From Curtobacterium sp. MMLR14_010 (GTDB lineage Bacteria; Actinomycetota; Actinomycetes; Actinomycetales; Microbacteriaceae): 64,000 nt of DNA. Positions 47,527 through 55,670 of this stretch are shown in pieces. Made by a program: the position numbers and the translations under genes. The stretch lies in assembly GCF_001865015.1 (NCBI RefSeq), contig NZ_MJGV01000026.1, positions 111,935 through 175,934 on the forward strand, read 5' to 3'. The first letter of the stretch is position 1. The number at the start of each line of letters is the position of its first letter. The notes beneath the pieces are model-generated. The model had not been told where the DNA came from and ran no database searches. It saw nothing but the letters and a program-made list of their open reading frames with translations.

Positions 47527-47564
47527 GCCCGGGTGCCGGTCCTCCAACGGACCGGCACCCGGGC
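47527..47564 (+). terminator. Intra-operon hairpin after pstS
   Basis: Perfect 16-bp stem (47527-47542 with 47549-47564), 6-nt loop, using the shared GGTGCCGGTCC sequence. Probably reduces read-through into pstC. Confidence 0.85.
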
Positions 47565-47598
47565 ACTTCCCCGTCTCCCGACAGGAGTCCCACGCCCC

Positions 47599-48549
47599 AT
47601 GACCTCCGCACCCGTCCAGCAAGGCGCCTCCCTCGCACCGGCGAAGCCCAAGGCCGTCGTCCGCGTCGGCGACCGCGTCTTCTCCGCCGCCTCCGTCATC
47701 TCCGGCGGCCTCATCCTGGTCGTGCTCGCGCTGGTCGCCGCCTTCCTGATCTGGCAGAGCATCCCCGCGTTCTCCGCCAAGGTCGGCGAGCTGCCCAACC
47801 AGGCCGCGAACTTCTGGGACTACGTCGGGCCGCTCGTCTTCGGCACCATCTGGTCGGCGCTCCTCGCGCTCGTCATGGCCGTCCCGCTCGCCCTCGGGAT
47901 CGCGCTCTTCATCTCGCACTTCGCACCGCGGCGCATCGCCCCGCTGCTCGGCTACGTCATCGACCTGCTCGCCGCGGTCCCCTCGGTCGTCTACGGCCTG
48001 TGGGGCATCGTCGTGCTGTCGCAGTTCGTGAAGCCCTTCTACGCGTTCCTCAACGAGCACTTCGGCTGGATCCCGCTCTTCTCCGGGCAGGTGTCCGGCA
48101 CCGGTCGCACGATCCTCACGGCGTCGATCGTCCTCGCCGTCATGACGATCCCGATCATGACGGCGATCATGCGTGAGATCTTCCTGCAGGCGCCCACGCT
48201 GAACGAAGAGGCGGCGCTGGCGCTCGGGGCGACCCGGTGGGAGATGATCCGCCTGTCGGTCCTGCCGTTCGCCAAGTCCGGCATCGTGTCCGCGATCATG
48301 CTCGGTCTCGGCCGCGCGCTCGGCGAAACGATGGCGATCGCCCTGGTGCTGTCGGTGTCGACGAACATCACGTTCAAGCTGCTCACGTCCCTCAACCCGT
48401 CGACCATCGCGGCGAACATCGCCCTGCAGTTCGCCGAGGCGTCCGGAACGGCCCTGAACGCGCTCATCGCGACAGGCCTGATCCTCTTCGTCATCACCCT
48501 GGTCATCAACATGCTCGCGCGCTACGTCGTGCGCCAGCGCGTCAGCTGA
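47599..48549 (+). CDS. pstC: Phosphate ABC transporter permease PstC
   Basis: 316 residues, six helices. The EAA-type cytoplasmic loop that contacts PstB reads NEEAALALGATRWEMIRLSV near 205. The ATG at 47599 follows AGGAG; upstream in-frame codons overlap the hairpin and are not used. With PstA it forms the membrane channel. Confidence 0.96.
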   Translation: MTSAPVQQGASLAPAKPKAVVRVGDRVFSAASVISGGLILVVLALVAAFLIWQSIPAFSAKVGELPNQAANFWDYVGPLVFGTIWSALLALVMAVPLALGIALFISHFAPRRIAPLLGYVIDLLAAVPSVVYGLWGIVVLSQFVKPFYAFLNEHFGWIPLFSGQVSGTGRTILTASIVLAVMTIPIMTAIMREIFLQAPTLNEEAALALGATRWEMIRLSVLPFAKSGIVSAIMLGLGRALGETMAIALVLSVSTNITFKLLTSLNPSTIAANIALQFAEASGTALNALIATGLILFVITLVINMLARYVVRQRVS

Positions 48550-48563
48550 GAGGTCGCACCCCG

Positions 48564-49643
48564 ATGTCCCTCGCACTCCGTCCGACCGGCGGCAACGTCT
48601 TCGCCAACGGCAAGCTGCACACCTCCGTGCCGTGGCTGCTCCTCGCCGGCAGCTGGGTCGCCCTGGCCCTCGTCTTCGCCCTGCTCAACGCCGGCGGCGC
48701 CGTCAAGGACTTCAACGTCGTCGCGGCGCTGTTCCTCGGCACGGTCCTGTTCGACGTCCTCATCGTGGTCGTCTCCCGGATCGTCGAGGGCGGCCGCAAG
48801 GCGATCGACCGCCTCGTCACCTCGCTCGTCATCACCGCGTTCGTCATCGCCGTGCTCCCGCTGGTGTCGCTGCTCTGGACGGTCCTCGCGGACGGTCTGG
48901 CACGGTTCGACGTCGCGTTCTTCTCGTACTCGATGCGCGGCGTCATCTCGGTCGGTGGTGGTGCCCTGCACGCCCTGATCGGGACGCTCGAGATCACCCT
49001 GTTCGCCGCCGTCATCAGCGTCCCGATCGGGCTGCTCACCTCGATCTACCTCGTCGAGTACGGCCGCGGCCCGCTCGCGCGCGGCATCACGTTCTTCGTC
49101 GACGTCATGACGGGCATCCCCTCGATCGTCGCCGGGCTCTTCGCCTACTCGCTGTTCGCGCTGTTCCTCGGCCCGGGCGCGCGGTTCGGCCTGGTCGGCT
49201 CGATCGCGCTCGCGGTCCTGATGATCCCGATCATCGTCCGCTCCACCGAGGAGGTCCTGAAGATCGTCCCGATGGAACTCCGCGAGGCCTCGTACGCCCT
49301 CGGCGTCCCGAAGTGGCTGACGATCGTCAAGGTCGTGCTCCCCACGTCGCTCGCCGGCATCACGACGGGCGTCATGCTCGCGATCGCCCGCGTCATCGGC
49401 GAGACCGCTCCCCTGCTGGTGACGGCGGGCTACACGTCGAGCATGAACTACGACCTGTTCGGCAACCCGATGATGACCCTGCCGGTGTTCGCGTACACGC
49501 AGTACTCGCAGCAGGGCGCCAACCCGGTGCCGTTCGTCGACCGGGCCTGGACCGCAGCACTGGTCCTGATCCTCATCGTGATGCTGCTGAACCTGCTCGC
49601 CCGGTTCGTCACGCGTCTCTTCGCCCCCAAGCTCTCCCGCTAG
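48564..49643 (+). CDS. pstA: Phosphate ABC transporter permease PstA
   Basis: 359 residues. It has six core helices plus extra N-terminal hydrophobic segments (about 24-45 and 58-72) that make it longer than E. coli PstA (296 aa). The coupling loop is [21 protein letters not shown]. The ATG at 48564 is 15 bp after the pstC stop, with GAGAGG as ribosome site. Confidence 0.95.
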   Translation: MSLALRPTGGNVFANGKLHTSVPWLLLAGSWVALALVFALLNAGGAVKDFNVVAALFLGTVLFDVLIVVVSRIVEGGRKAIDRLVTSLVITAFVIAVLPLVSLLWTVLADGLARFDVAFFSYSMRGVISVGGGALHALIGTLEITLFAAVISVPIGLLTSIYLVEYGRGPLARGITFFVDVMTGIPSIVAGLFAYSLFALFLGPGARFGLVGSIALAVLMIPIIVRSTEEVLKIVPMELREASYALGVPKWLTIVKVVLPTSLAGITTGVMLAIARVIGETAPLLVTAGYTSSMNYDLFGNPMMTLPVFAYTQYSQQGANPVPFVDRAWTAALVLILIVMLLNLLARFVTRLFAPKLSR

Positions 49644-49662
49644 CCCCCCGGAAGGTCACACT

Positions 49663-50442
49663 GTGTCCAAGCGCATCGAGGTCGACGGCCTCAACGTCTA
49701 CTACTCGAAGTTCAAGGCGGTCGAGGGCGTCGACATGACGATCGAGCCCCGCACCGTCACCGCCTTCATCGGCCCGTCCGGCTGCGGCAAGTCCACGTTC
49801 CTCCGCACGCTCAACCGCATGCACGAGGTCATCCCCGGCGCCTACGTCGAGGGCTCGGTCAAGGTGGACGGCGACGACCTGTACGCCCCCGGCGTCGACC
49901 CGGTCATCGTCCGACGCCAGGTCGGCATGGTGTTCCAGCGGCCGAACCCGTTCCCGACGATGTCCATCAAGGACAACGTGCTGGCCGGTGTGAAGCTCAA
50001 CAACAAGCGCGTCAGCCGCTCGGAGGCCGACGACATCGTCGAGCGCTCCCTGCAGGGCGCGAACCTGTGGAACGAGGTCAAGGACCGCCTCGACAAGCCC
50101 GGCATGGGCCTGTCCGGTGGCCAGCAGCAGCGTCTCTGCATCGCGCGCGCCATCGCCGTGCAGCCCGACGTCCTGCTCATGGACGAGCCGTGCTCCGCGC
50201 TCGACCCGATCTCGACCCTCGCCATCGAGGACCTGATCGGCGAGCTCAAGAAGGAGTTCACGATCGTGATCGTGACCCACAACATGCAGCAGGCCTCGCG
50301 CGTCAGCGACAAGACCGCGTTCTTCAACATCGCGGGCACCGGCAAGCCCGGTCACCTCATCGAGTACGACGACACGGCGACGATCTTCTCGAACCCGTCC
50401 GTCAAGTCGACCGAGGACTACGTCTCGGGTCGCTTCGGTTGA
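49663..50442 (+). CDS. pstB: Phosphate ABC transporter ATPase PstB
   Basis: 259 residues from GTG 49663, preceded by GAAGG. Walker [14 protein letters not shown], signature [14 protein letters not shown], Walker [16 protein letters not shown] loop [10 protein letters not shown]. The segment [17 protein letters not shown] is characteristic of PstB. Last gene of the pst operon; two hairpins follow. PhoU is encoded 17 kb away beside senX3. Confidence 0.97.
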   Translation: MSKRIEVDGLNVYYSKFKAVEGVDMTIEPRTVTAFIGPSGCGKSTFLRTLNRMHEVIPGAYVEGSVKVDGDDLYAPGVDPVIVRRQVGMVFQRPNPFPTMSIKDNVLAGVKLNNKRVSRSEADDIVERSLQGANLWNEVKDRLDKPGMGLSGGQQQRLCIARAIAVQPDVLLMDEPCSALDPISTLAIEDLIGELKKEFTIVIVTHNMQQASRVSDKTAFFNIAGTGKPGHLIEYDDTATIFSNPSVKSTEDYVSGRFG

Positions 50443-50473
50443 TCGGCTGCGCGTCCGTCTCCTGACAGGGGAC

Positions 50474-50523
50474 GCGAAGGAGGCCCGGTGCACGTCCCAC
50501 AGGACGGCACCGGGCCTCTTCGC
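50474..50523 (+). terminator. Terminator of pst operon
   Basis: GCGAAGGAGGCCCGGTGC (50474-50491) pairs with 50507-50523 with one bulge, with an inner CGTCC/GGACG stem. Same GGAGGCCCGGTGC sequence as the other family members. Confidence 0.85.
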
Positions 50524-50556
50524 GTTGCGTCGCCGTCCCCTGCGTTCTCGACCTGG

Positions 50557-50596
50557 AACGACAACGTCGCTGTCGTACGACAGCAACGTTGTCGTT
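50557..50596. terminator. Second hairpin between pstB and rskA
   Basis: AACGACAACGT (50557-50567) pairs with 50586-50596; the inside is a 16-nt palindrome (50569-50584). A TTTT run (50595-50598) overlaps its end. Two 15-bp direct repeats (GAGTCGGGACGGGGC) follow at 50599 and 50614, next to the rskA stop. Confidence 0.65.
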
Positions 50597-50630
50597 TTGA
50601 GTCGGGACGGGGCGAGTCGGGACGGGGCGA

Positions 50631-51485
50631 CTACGCGGACTCGGTCGGGACCGCGACGATGGGCGTCGTCGTCGGCTGCTTCGACCCACCGGCCGGCTCG
50701 ACCGTGATGCCCACGGTGGCGCCCTGCGACTTCGCGCCGCTCAGCACCGCCGAACGGACACCGCCGTCGACGTCGTTCATGAGGCCAGCGGACTCGATGG
50801 TGCCGCCGGACTCCGCGGAACCGATGTACCAGAGTTCGTAGGTCTTGTCCTTCGGTGCGGCCTTCACGCCGTCGAGGATGACGGCCGACTTGCCGAGCTG
50901 GTCCGACCAGACGACCGTGGCCGTCCCGCCGCCCTTGACGTCGGAGGTGCTCCGGGCGAAGTCGGGGGACGCGTAGATCTGGTCGAGGCCGGACGCGGCC
51001 TGCGAGCTGCTCGGGCCGGGGTTCGAGCCACCGTCGAAGAACAGTGTGTTGGCACCGAGTCCGATGCCGAGGAACACCACACCGGCAGCGGCAACGGAAG
51101 CCAGGTACCCGGTGGGACGCTGGAACCAGCGCCGGTGCGCCGTGGCACTGGCCGAGCCACCGGCGGAGGCGAGGTCCGTGACGGGGGCGACGGGGGCCTC
51201 CTGGACGGGTTCCTGCTCTTCGGTGCGGGCGTGCGCCGGTCCGGCCGACGCCTGGGGCGTGGTCTGGATCGCGGCCATGAGCGATGCCTTGAGGGACGCG
51301 GGCGGCTCGATCGGCTCGACCGCGTAGGCCAGGGCCCTGGCGGTCTCGGAGAGCGAGTCGGCCTCGGCGCGGAGTTCCGGGAAGGCCGCGAGGGCCTCTT
51401 CGAGGTCGTGGCGCTCCGCGTCACTGAGGGCGTCGAGAGCGTAGGAGCCGGTCAGGAGCGCGGGGTCGTCGTGTCGTTGGGTCAT
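50631..51485 (-). CDS. rskA: Anti-sigma-K factor RskA
   Basis: 284 residues: an N-terminal zinc-less anti-sigma domain (about 1-75; LLTGSYALDALSDAERHDLE), a linker, one transmembrane helix (about 126-146) and an extracellular RskA domain (about 185-284). It holds SigK at the membrane and is released by regulated proteolysis in mycobacteria. Its ATG overlaps the sigK stop (ATGA). Confidence 0.93.
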   Translation of the reverse strand: MTQRHDDPALLTGSYALDALSDAERHDLEEALAAFPELRAEADSLSETARALAYAVEPIEPPASLKASLMAAIQTTPQASAGPAHARTEEQEPVQEAPVAPVTDLASAGGSASATAHRRWFQRPTGYLASVAAAGVVFLGIGLGANTLFFDGGSNPGPSSSQAASGLDQIYASPDFARSTSDVKGGGTATVVWSDQLGKSAVILDGVKAAPKDKTYELWYIGSAESGGTIESAGLMNDVDGGVRSAVLSGAKSQGATVGITVEPAGGSKQPTTTPIVAVPTESA

Positions 51486-52081
51486 GACGTCACCCCCATC
51501 TCGTCGCGTAGACGGATCATCCCGTCGCGCAGACGGGTCTTCACGGTGCCGATCGGCACTCCGAGTTGTTCGGCCATCTCGCTGTGCGAGTAGCCGCCGT
51601 AGTAGGCCAGCTGGACTGCCTGGCGCTGGAACTCCGTCAGCCGGCCGAGGGCACGGCTGACGCGTTCGTGTTCAATGCGGATCTCGACCGATTCCGACAC
51701 CTGGTCGAACCCGGACTCGAAGTCGCGGATGCCGATCTTGGTGTCGCGGTCGCGGGAGGACTGTGCAGCCCGGACACGGTCGACGGCCCGGCGGTGCGCC
51801 ATGGTCAACACCCAGCTCGCGGCACTGCCGCGCTTGGTGTCGAACTTGGCGGCCTGCTGCCAGACCTCGAGGAAGACCTCTTGAGCGACTTCCTCGGACT
51901 GGGCGCGGTCCTTGAGGAGCCGCGTGATCAGACCGAGGACCCGTCCGGAGAGCTCGTCGTAGAGCTCGGAGAAGGCCTGTTGGTCACCTTGGGCGACCCG
52001 GAGGAGGAGGAGGTCCGGCGACGCTGGTGCTGGCTCATCCGAGCTCCAGCTGTCCGTGTCACGTTCCACGAGGGCAAGCAT
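51482..52081 (-). CDS. sigK: ECF RNA polymerase sigma factor SigK
   Basis: 199 residues. Region 2 (about 27-95; FSELYDELSGRVLGLITRLL, EEVAQEVFLEVWQ) and region 4 (about 135-190; LTEFQRQAVQLAYYGGYSHS, GVPIGTVKTRLRDG) are complete. A GGAGG ribosome site precedes the ATG. It pairs with RskA and lies directly downstream of the surface locus on the same strand, so it may control that locus; this is inference from position only. Confidence 0.94.
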   Translation of the reverse strand: MLALVERDTDSWSSDEPAPASPDLLLLRVAQGDQQAFSELYDELSGRVLGLITRLLKDRAQSEEVAQEVFLEVWQQAAKFDTKRGSAASWVLTMAHRRAVDRVRAAQSSRDRDTKIGIRDFESGFDQVSESVEIRIEHERVSRALGRLTEFQRQAVQLAYYGGYSHSEMAEQLGVPIGTVKTRLRDGMIRLRDEMGVTS

Positions 52082-52118
52082 TGCAGGTTTTCCTCCTTCC
52101 GGTGTCGTGCGTTCGTGC

Positions 52119-52146
52119 TGCGTTCAGGTTGCTTCGTTCAGGTTGC
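52119..52146 (-). promoter_or_regulatory. 14-bp direct repeats upstream of sigK
   Basis: TGCGTTCAGGTTGC (52119-52132) and TTCGTTCAGGTTGC (52133-52146) lie about 40-65 bp before the sigK start. On the coding strand each reads GCAACCTGAACG. They may bind a regulator or be an ECF-type promoter element. Confidence 0.45.
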
Positions 52147-52245
52147 GGCGGGGGCCTGCACGATCCGCAGGGAATTGACCAGCTGGTGGAGCCGGACCGG
52201 GTCGAACAGGACCCTCGCCGTGTGACGTCCCGTGAAGTCGGTCAC
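52138..52245 (-). CDS. Possible 35-aa ORF coupled to wecB
   Basis: It starts at GTG 52245, overlapping the wecB stop as GTGA, the same junction used elsewhere in this locus. The product is a small, fairly basic peptide (starts [20 protein letters not shown]) with no helix strong enough for a membrane and with GC-rich third positions. Its end runs into the direct repeats before sigK. It could be a real small protein or chance; no homologue is recognised. Confidence 0.4.
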   Translation of the reverse strand: MTDFTGRHTARVLFDPVRLHQLVNSLRIVQAPAAT

Positions 52246-53411
52246 GCTGATGATTCGGCACCCTCGCCCTGTCGGATTGGCCGGTTCGTTGCGGTTTGCC
52301 GCATGAGGGCGAGTGCGACCTCGGCGATGCGCCGGCTCGCGGTGCCGTCTCCGTACGGTGAGGGCACCTCCGCCAGCGGGTGTCGTCGGGTGTCCTCCAG
52401 CAGTCCACGCGCGGCCGCGGCCAGGTCGTCGGCGGGTCGGACGAGCCGCGCGAACCCTGCGTCCACCGCTTCGGGGCGCTCCGTGGAGCGACGGACGACG
52501 ACCAGCGGTCGCTTCAACACCGTGCATTCCTCCTGCACCCCACCGGAGTCGGCGACGACGAGCGCCGCACGCGTCGCCAGCCAGATGAAGGACGCGTGCC
52601 CGACCGGCGGGAGCACGACGAGCCCGTCGAGGAGCGCACCGAGGCCGTGGCGGTCCACCGCCGCCGCCGTCCTGGGGTGGAGCGGCAGGACCACGGGCAG
52701 GCCGATCGACGACAGCCCTTCGAGGACGCGGCGGAGCGCCGGTTCGCTGTCCGTGTTCTCCGGCCGGTGGATCGTCGCGAGCACGAAGGGCTGGTCGGGG
52801 ACGTCCTCGATCGCAGCTGCGGGGTCGGTCCGAGCTGCCTCGATCGACGCCAGCGTCGCCTCCACCACCGTGTTCCCCGTGACGATGACCCGCTCCGGCG
52901 AGACGCCCTCTCGGAGCAGGTTGTCGCGGCTGGTGTTGGTCGGTGCGCAGTGGACGTCGGCGAGCGCACCGACGACGAGGCGGTTGAGTTCCTCGGGCAT
53001 GGCGCGGTCCCCGGATCGGAGTCCCGCTTCGACGTGGACGACCGGGATCCCGAGGTAGTTGGCGGCCTGGGCACCCGCTGAGACGGCGTTCGTGTCGCCC
53101 TGCACGATGACGACCGACGGGCGGGAGCGCTGGAACTCCTCGGTGAGCGCGGCGATGGCAGTGGCGATCTGGGACCCCCGGTCGAACCCGCCGATGCCGG
53201 TGAGCACGCAGTGCGGCGCCGCCAGGCCCAGCTGCCGGAAGAACTGTCCAGACATCGAGTCGTCGTAGTGCTGACCGGTGTGGATGACGCGCGCCCGGGG
53301 ACCGAGCTCCTGGATGACACCGGCGAGCTTGATGATCTCCGGACGTGTGCCGAGCACGACGGCGATGGATCCGGTCGCCTCGCTCGGTCGGGCCTGGGTG
53401 GTGATGGTCAT
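52242..53411 (-). CDS. wecB: UDP-N-acetylglucosamine 2-epimerase, non-hydrolysing
   Basis: 389 residues. It converts UDP-GlcNAc to UDP-ManNAc for envelope polysaccharide. Motifs: [59 protein letters not shown] and DSGGVQEE. Full length. The ATG at 53411 is 65 bp after the GT2 stop. No UDP-ManNAc dehydrogenase (WecC) is nearby, so ManNAc itself, rather than ManNAcA, may be the product used. Confidence 0.94.
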   Translation of the reverse strand: MTITTQARPSEATGSIAVVLGTRPEIIKLAGVIQELGPRARVIHTGQHYDDSMSGQFFRQLGLAAPHCVLTGIGGFDRGSQIATAIAALTEEFQRSRPSVVIVQGDTNAVSAGAQAANYLGIPVVHVEAGLRSGDRAMPEELNRLVVGALADVHCAPTNTSRDNLLREGVSPERVIVTGNTVVEATLASIEAARTDPAAAIEDVPDQPFVLATIHRPENTDSEPALRRVLEGLSSIGLPVVLPLHPRTAAAVDRHGLGALLDGLVVLPPVGHASFIWLATRAALVVADSGGVQEECTVLKRPLVVVRRSTERPEAVDAGFARLVRPADDLAAAARGLLEDTRRHPLAEVPSPYGDGTASRRIAEVALALMRQTATNRPIRQGEGAESSA

Positions 53412-53476
53412 GGCGTCCTTCTGATCGGTGACGGTACGGGTGTTCGCGGAAGCGGCTGTGCTGGCGTGGGAGCCGG

Positions 53477-54802
53477 TCAGGCCGGGGAAGCGCTGGGCTC
53501 GACGGTGCGTGTGGTCTTGTCCCACCCCGTGCGTCCGCGGACCATGCGGATGAGGGCACCCCAGGCGCAGACGAAGGACAGGTAGTTCATGACGACGAAG
53601 GCGTGTCCCATCAGGACTGCTGTCGGCCACCCGACTCGTCGGTCGCGGCGGTGGTACACGATCGTCGTGAAGATCGCCGGGGCGAAGGTGACGAGGTACC
53701 AGATGGCACCGCCGACCAATGCGGAGACCGGCGAGGTCGCCCAGGCGAACTGCGCGTCGGCGCGGAGGACGAGTGTCGCGAGCGTCCAGTGCCAGAGGAT
53801 CGACCACGGCAGGTCGAAGAGCCACGGCACGGACAGGTACGCGGAGACTTCGAGGGCGCGGCCGTGGGGGATGTCCGGGTTCGACCAGACCTCGCCGATG
53901 CGCCTCCCGGCGGTCATGTGGCCCTGGTACCACCGCCGGCGCTGGACGACGAGTCGCCGCAAGGACTCGACCCCCTGCTGGTCGACCGAGGCATCTGGCG
54001 TGGTCTCGAGCCGCCAGCCGTTGGCGATGAGGGAGATCGCGAGGTCGAGGTCCTCCGTGAGCGAAGCCGACCAGGGTTCGGTCCCGAGCTCCCGGAGCGC
54101 AGTGAGGCGGGTGAACTGCCCGTTGCCGCCGAGGCTGACCGTCCCGGTCTTCCGACGTCCGAACTGGGTGACCGCCGACATCGACCAGAACTGGAAGTCC
54201 TGGAAGCGCGTGAGGAAGTTCTGGTCTCGGTTGCGGATGCGGACGGCGAGCTGCGAGCCCCCGACCGCCGGGTCCTCGAAGAGGGGGAGGATGTGCGAGA
54301 GCGCACCGTCCGACAGCCGTCCGTCGGCGTCCATCACGCAGACGAGCACGCGCTCCGGGTCCTGTGCGCGCTCCGCGACGAGCTCCAGCACCGTGGAGAA
54401 GGCCGCGTTCAGGGCGGCTCCCTTCCCAGCGCGGGCATGCGGCAGACGCCGCCGGATGACCGTGGTCGTCGCCCCGCCCGCTTGCTCGGCGATGGCCGCG
54501 GTCGCGTCGTCCGAACCGTCGTCGACGACGATCGTCGTCGAACGGCGACCACCGGCGAGGGCGCTCACCGTCGGTCCGATGACCGCTTCCTCGTTGAGGC
54601 ACGGGATGAGGAAGTACACGTCGAACGACGCTGGTTCCCCGCTGAAGGGACGGTCGTAGACCGCGTTCCCCTGCGTACGCAGCGAGGCTCCGGCCCGACG
54701 GAGTTCGTGGATGCCCGCGATCATCGCGGCGAGGAAGTAGACGAGCGAGAGTGCGATCACCATCACGGCGACGGTGTTGACGACTGCGACGAACATGCTC
54801 AC
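53477..54802 (-). CDS. GT2 glycosyltransferase, BcsA/IcaA-like
   Basis: 441 residues. N-terminal helix (about 6-28), GT-A domain (about 55-290) and three or four C-terminal helices (about 320-425). Catalytic motifs are all present: DDGSDD, DADGR, TEDLDLA and QRRRWYQGH (the QxxRW-type product motif, here intact). Such processive enzymes make and extrude a linear polysaccharide. GTG start at 54802 overlaps the exosortase-like gene stop (GTGA). With WecB downstream, an exopolysaccharide with a hexosamine is likely. Confidence 0.9.
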   Translation of the reverse strand: MSMFVAVVNTVAVMVIALSLVYFLAAMIAGIHELRRAGASLRTQGNAVYDRPFSGEPASFDVYFLIPCLNEEAVIGPTVSALAGGRRSTTIVVDDGSDDATAAIAEQAGGATTTVIRRRLPHARAGKGAALNAAFSTVLELVAERAQDPERVLVCVMDADGRLSDGALSHILPLFEDPAVGGSQLAVRIRNRDQNFLTRFQDFQFWSMSAVTQFGRRKTGTVSLGGNGQFTRLTALRELGTEPWSASLTEDLDLAISLIANGWRLETTPDASVDQQGVESLRRLVVQRRRWYQGHMTAGRRIGEVWSNPDIPHGRALEVSAYLSVPWLFDLPWSILWHWTLATLVLRADAQFAWATSPVSALVGGAIWYLVTFAPAIFTTIVYHRRDRRVGWPTAVLMGHAFVVMNYLSFVCAWGALIRMVRGRTGWDKTTRTVEPSASPA

Positions 54803-55389
54803 GCGTGGGCCTCCTGTCGGGATCGGGTGCGTGTGTCCCGGCCCGGGACAGCACCGGGACGGATGACGAGCGTGAACACCACGAAGAGGGTGCCCGCGAG
54901 CCCGGCGAGCGACACGACGCTGCCGGCGAAGGAGTGCGCCCACTCGAACGGGCCGACTCCGCCGTGGGCCAGCACGAGTGCCAGCATCACGATCCGGACC
55001 TGGTTCACGAGGACGAGCAGGGACGTACCGGCCGCCATCGCGAGCAGGACACGTCCGGGACTGCAGCGCGAGGTGCACACGAGCGCTGCACCGATGACGA
55101 GCAGGCCGGCGAGCGTGAGGGCGATCGCGCACTCGAGGGTGATCTCGAGCACGTTCCACCGCAGGTTCCCAGACCTGAAGACCACGGCCGGCACCGTGGA
55201 GGCGTGCATGCCGAGCACCTCCATGCCCGACACGGTGTGGAGGAGCCAGCGCGCGATGGACGACTCCACCGAGCGACCGATCTGCTCGCCGGCGACGAGA
55301 GCGACCGCGCAGGCGAGGAGGAGCCCGGCGATGGCGTACCGGATGGTCCGGCCGGTCGCCGCTCCCCCGGCCACCGCTCCCCGGGTCAC
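54799..55389 (-). CDS. Exosortase/archaeosortase-like membrane transpeptidase
   Basis: 196 residues with about five helices (17-35, 81-105, 112-127, 129-143 and 155-176). The three family landmarks are visible in order: Cys87 in TLECAIAL, Arg132 in NQVRIVML and His152 in EWAHSFAG. Exosortases cut C-terminal sorting signals and pass proteins to the cell surface. The gene starts at GTG 55389, overlapping the stop of a 58-aa gene. It heads a unit with GT2 and wecB, like EPS-linked exosortase loci of Gram-negatives. The subfamily is not one I can name, and the CxG usually seen after Cys is CAI here. Confidence 0.72.
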   Translation of the reverse strand: MTRGAVAGGAATGRTIRYAIAGLLLACAVALVAGEQIGRSVESSIARWLLHTVSGMEVLGMHASTVPAVVFRSGNLRWNVLEITLECAIALTLAGLLVIGAALVCTSRCSPGRVLLAMAAGTSLLVLVNQVRIVMLALVLAHGGVGPFEWAHSFAGSVVSLAGLAGTLFVVFTLVIRPGAVPGRDTRTRSRQEAHA

Positions 55390-55562
55390 CGACAGCTGCC
55401 GTGGCGACGTGCGCGGCGGACCGCGGCGATGCGGAGAGCGGCCAGCCCAGCGCCGGTGACGACGAGCAGTCCGAGCCCGATGGCGATCGAGGCCGGTTCG
55501 GCGATGAGCAACGTGGTGAGTGTGCCGGCGCCGAGCATCAGCGCGAGTCCGTTTCCGTACAT
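55386..55562 (-). CDS. 58-aa membrane protein with PEP-CTERM-like tail
   Basis: Two hydrophobic stretches (about 5-20 and 26-46) flank a loop reading AEPASIAIGLG; the C terminus is basic ([13 protein letters not shown]). EPAS, helix, Arg cluster is the layout of a PEP-CTERM sorting signal. AGGAGG lies 4 nt before the ATG at 55562, a strong ribosome site, and its stop overlaps the exosortase-like gene (GTGA), so it is surely translated with it. It could be a substrate, a small partner subunit, or just a two-span protein. Confidence 0.75.
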   Translation of the reverse strand: MYGNGLALMLGAGTLTTLLIAEPASIAIGLGLLVVTGAGLAALRIAAVRRARRHGSCR

Positions 55563-55588
55563 GCTTCCTCCTGGGTCGCCGTAAGCAT

Positions 55589-55645
55589 GACATGTGAAAT
55601 ACATAACGTCAATACTTGCTGACGGACACTCGCAAGATGTAACAT
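55589..55645. promoter_or_regulatory. AT-rich divergent promoter of surface locus
   Basis: Rightward: TTGCTG (55616-55621), 18 bp, TAACAT (55640-55645). Leftward: TTGACG (plus-strand CGTCAA 55607-55612) with CATGCT 17 bp on. The word ATGTGAAATACAT (55592-55604) is an ATGT/ACAT inverted repeat between the two promoters and may be an operator; GACATGTGAAATA recurs at 35541. Confidence 0.5.
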
Positions 55646-55670
55646 TTTGTGGACCGACACAGGAGGAATC

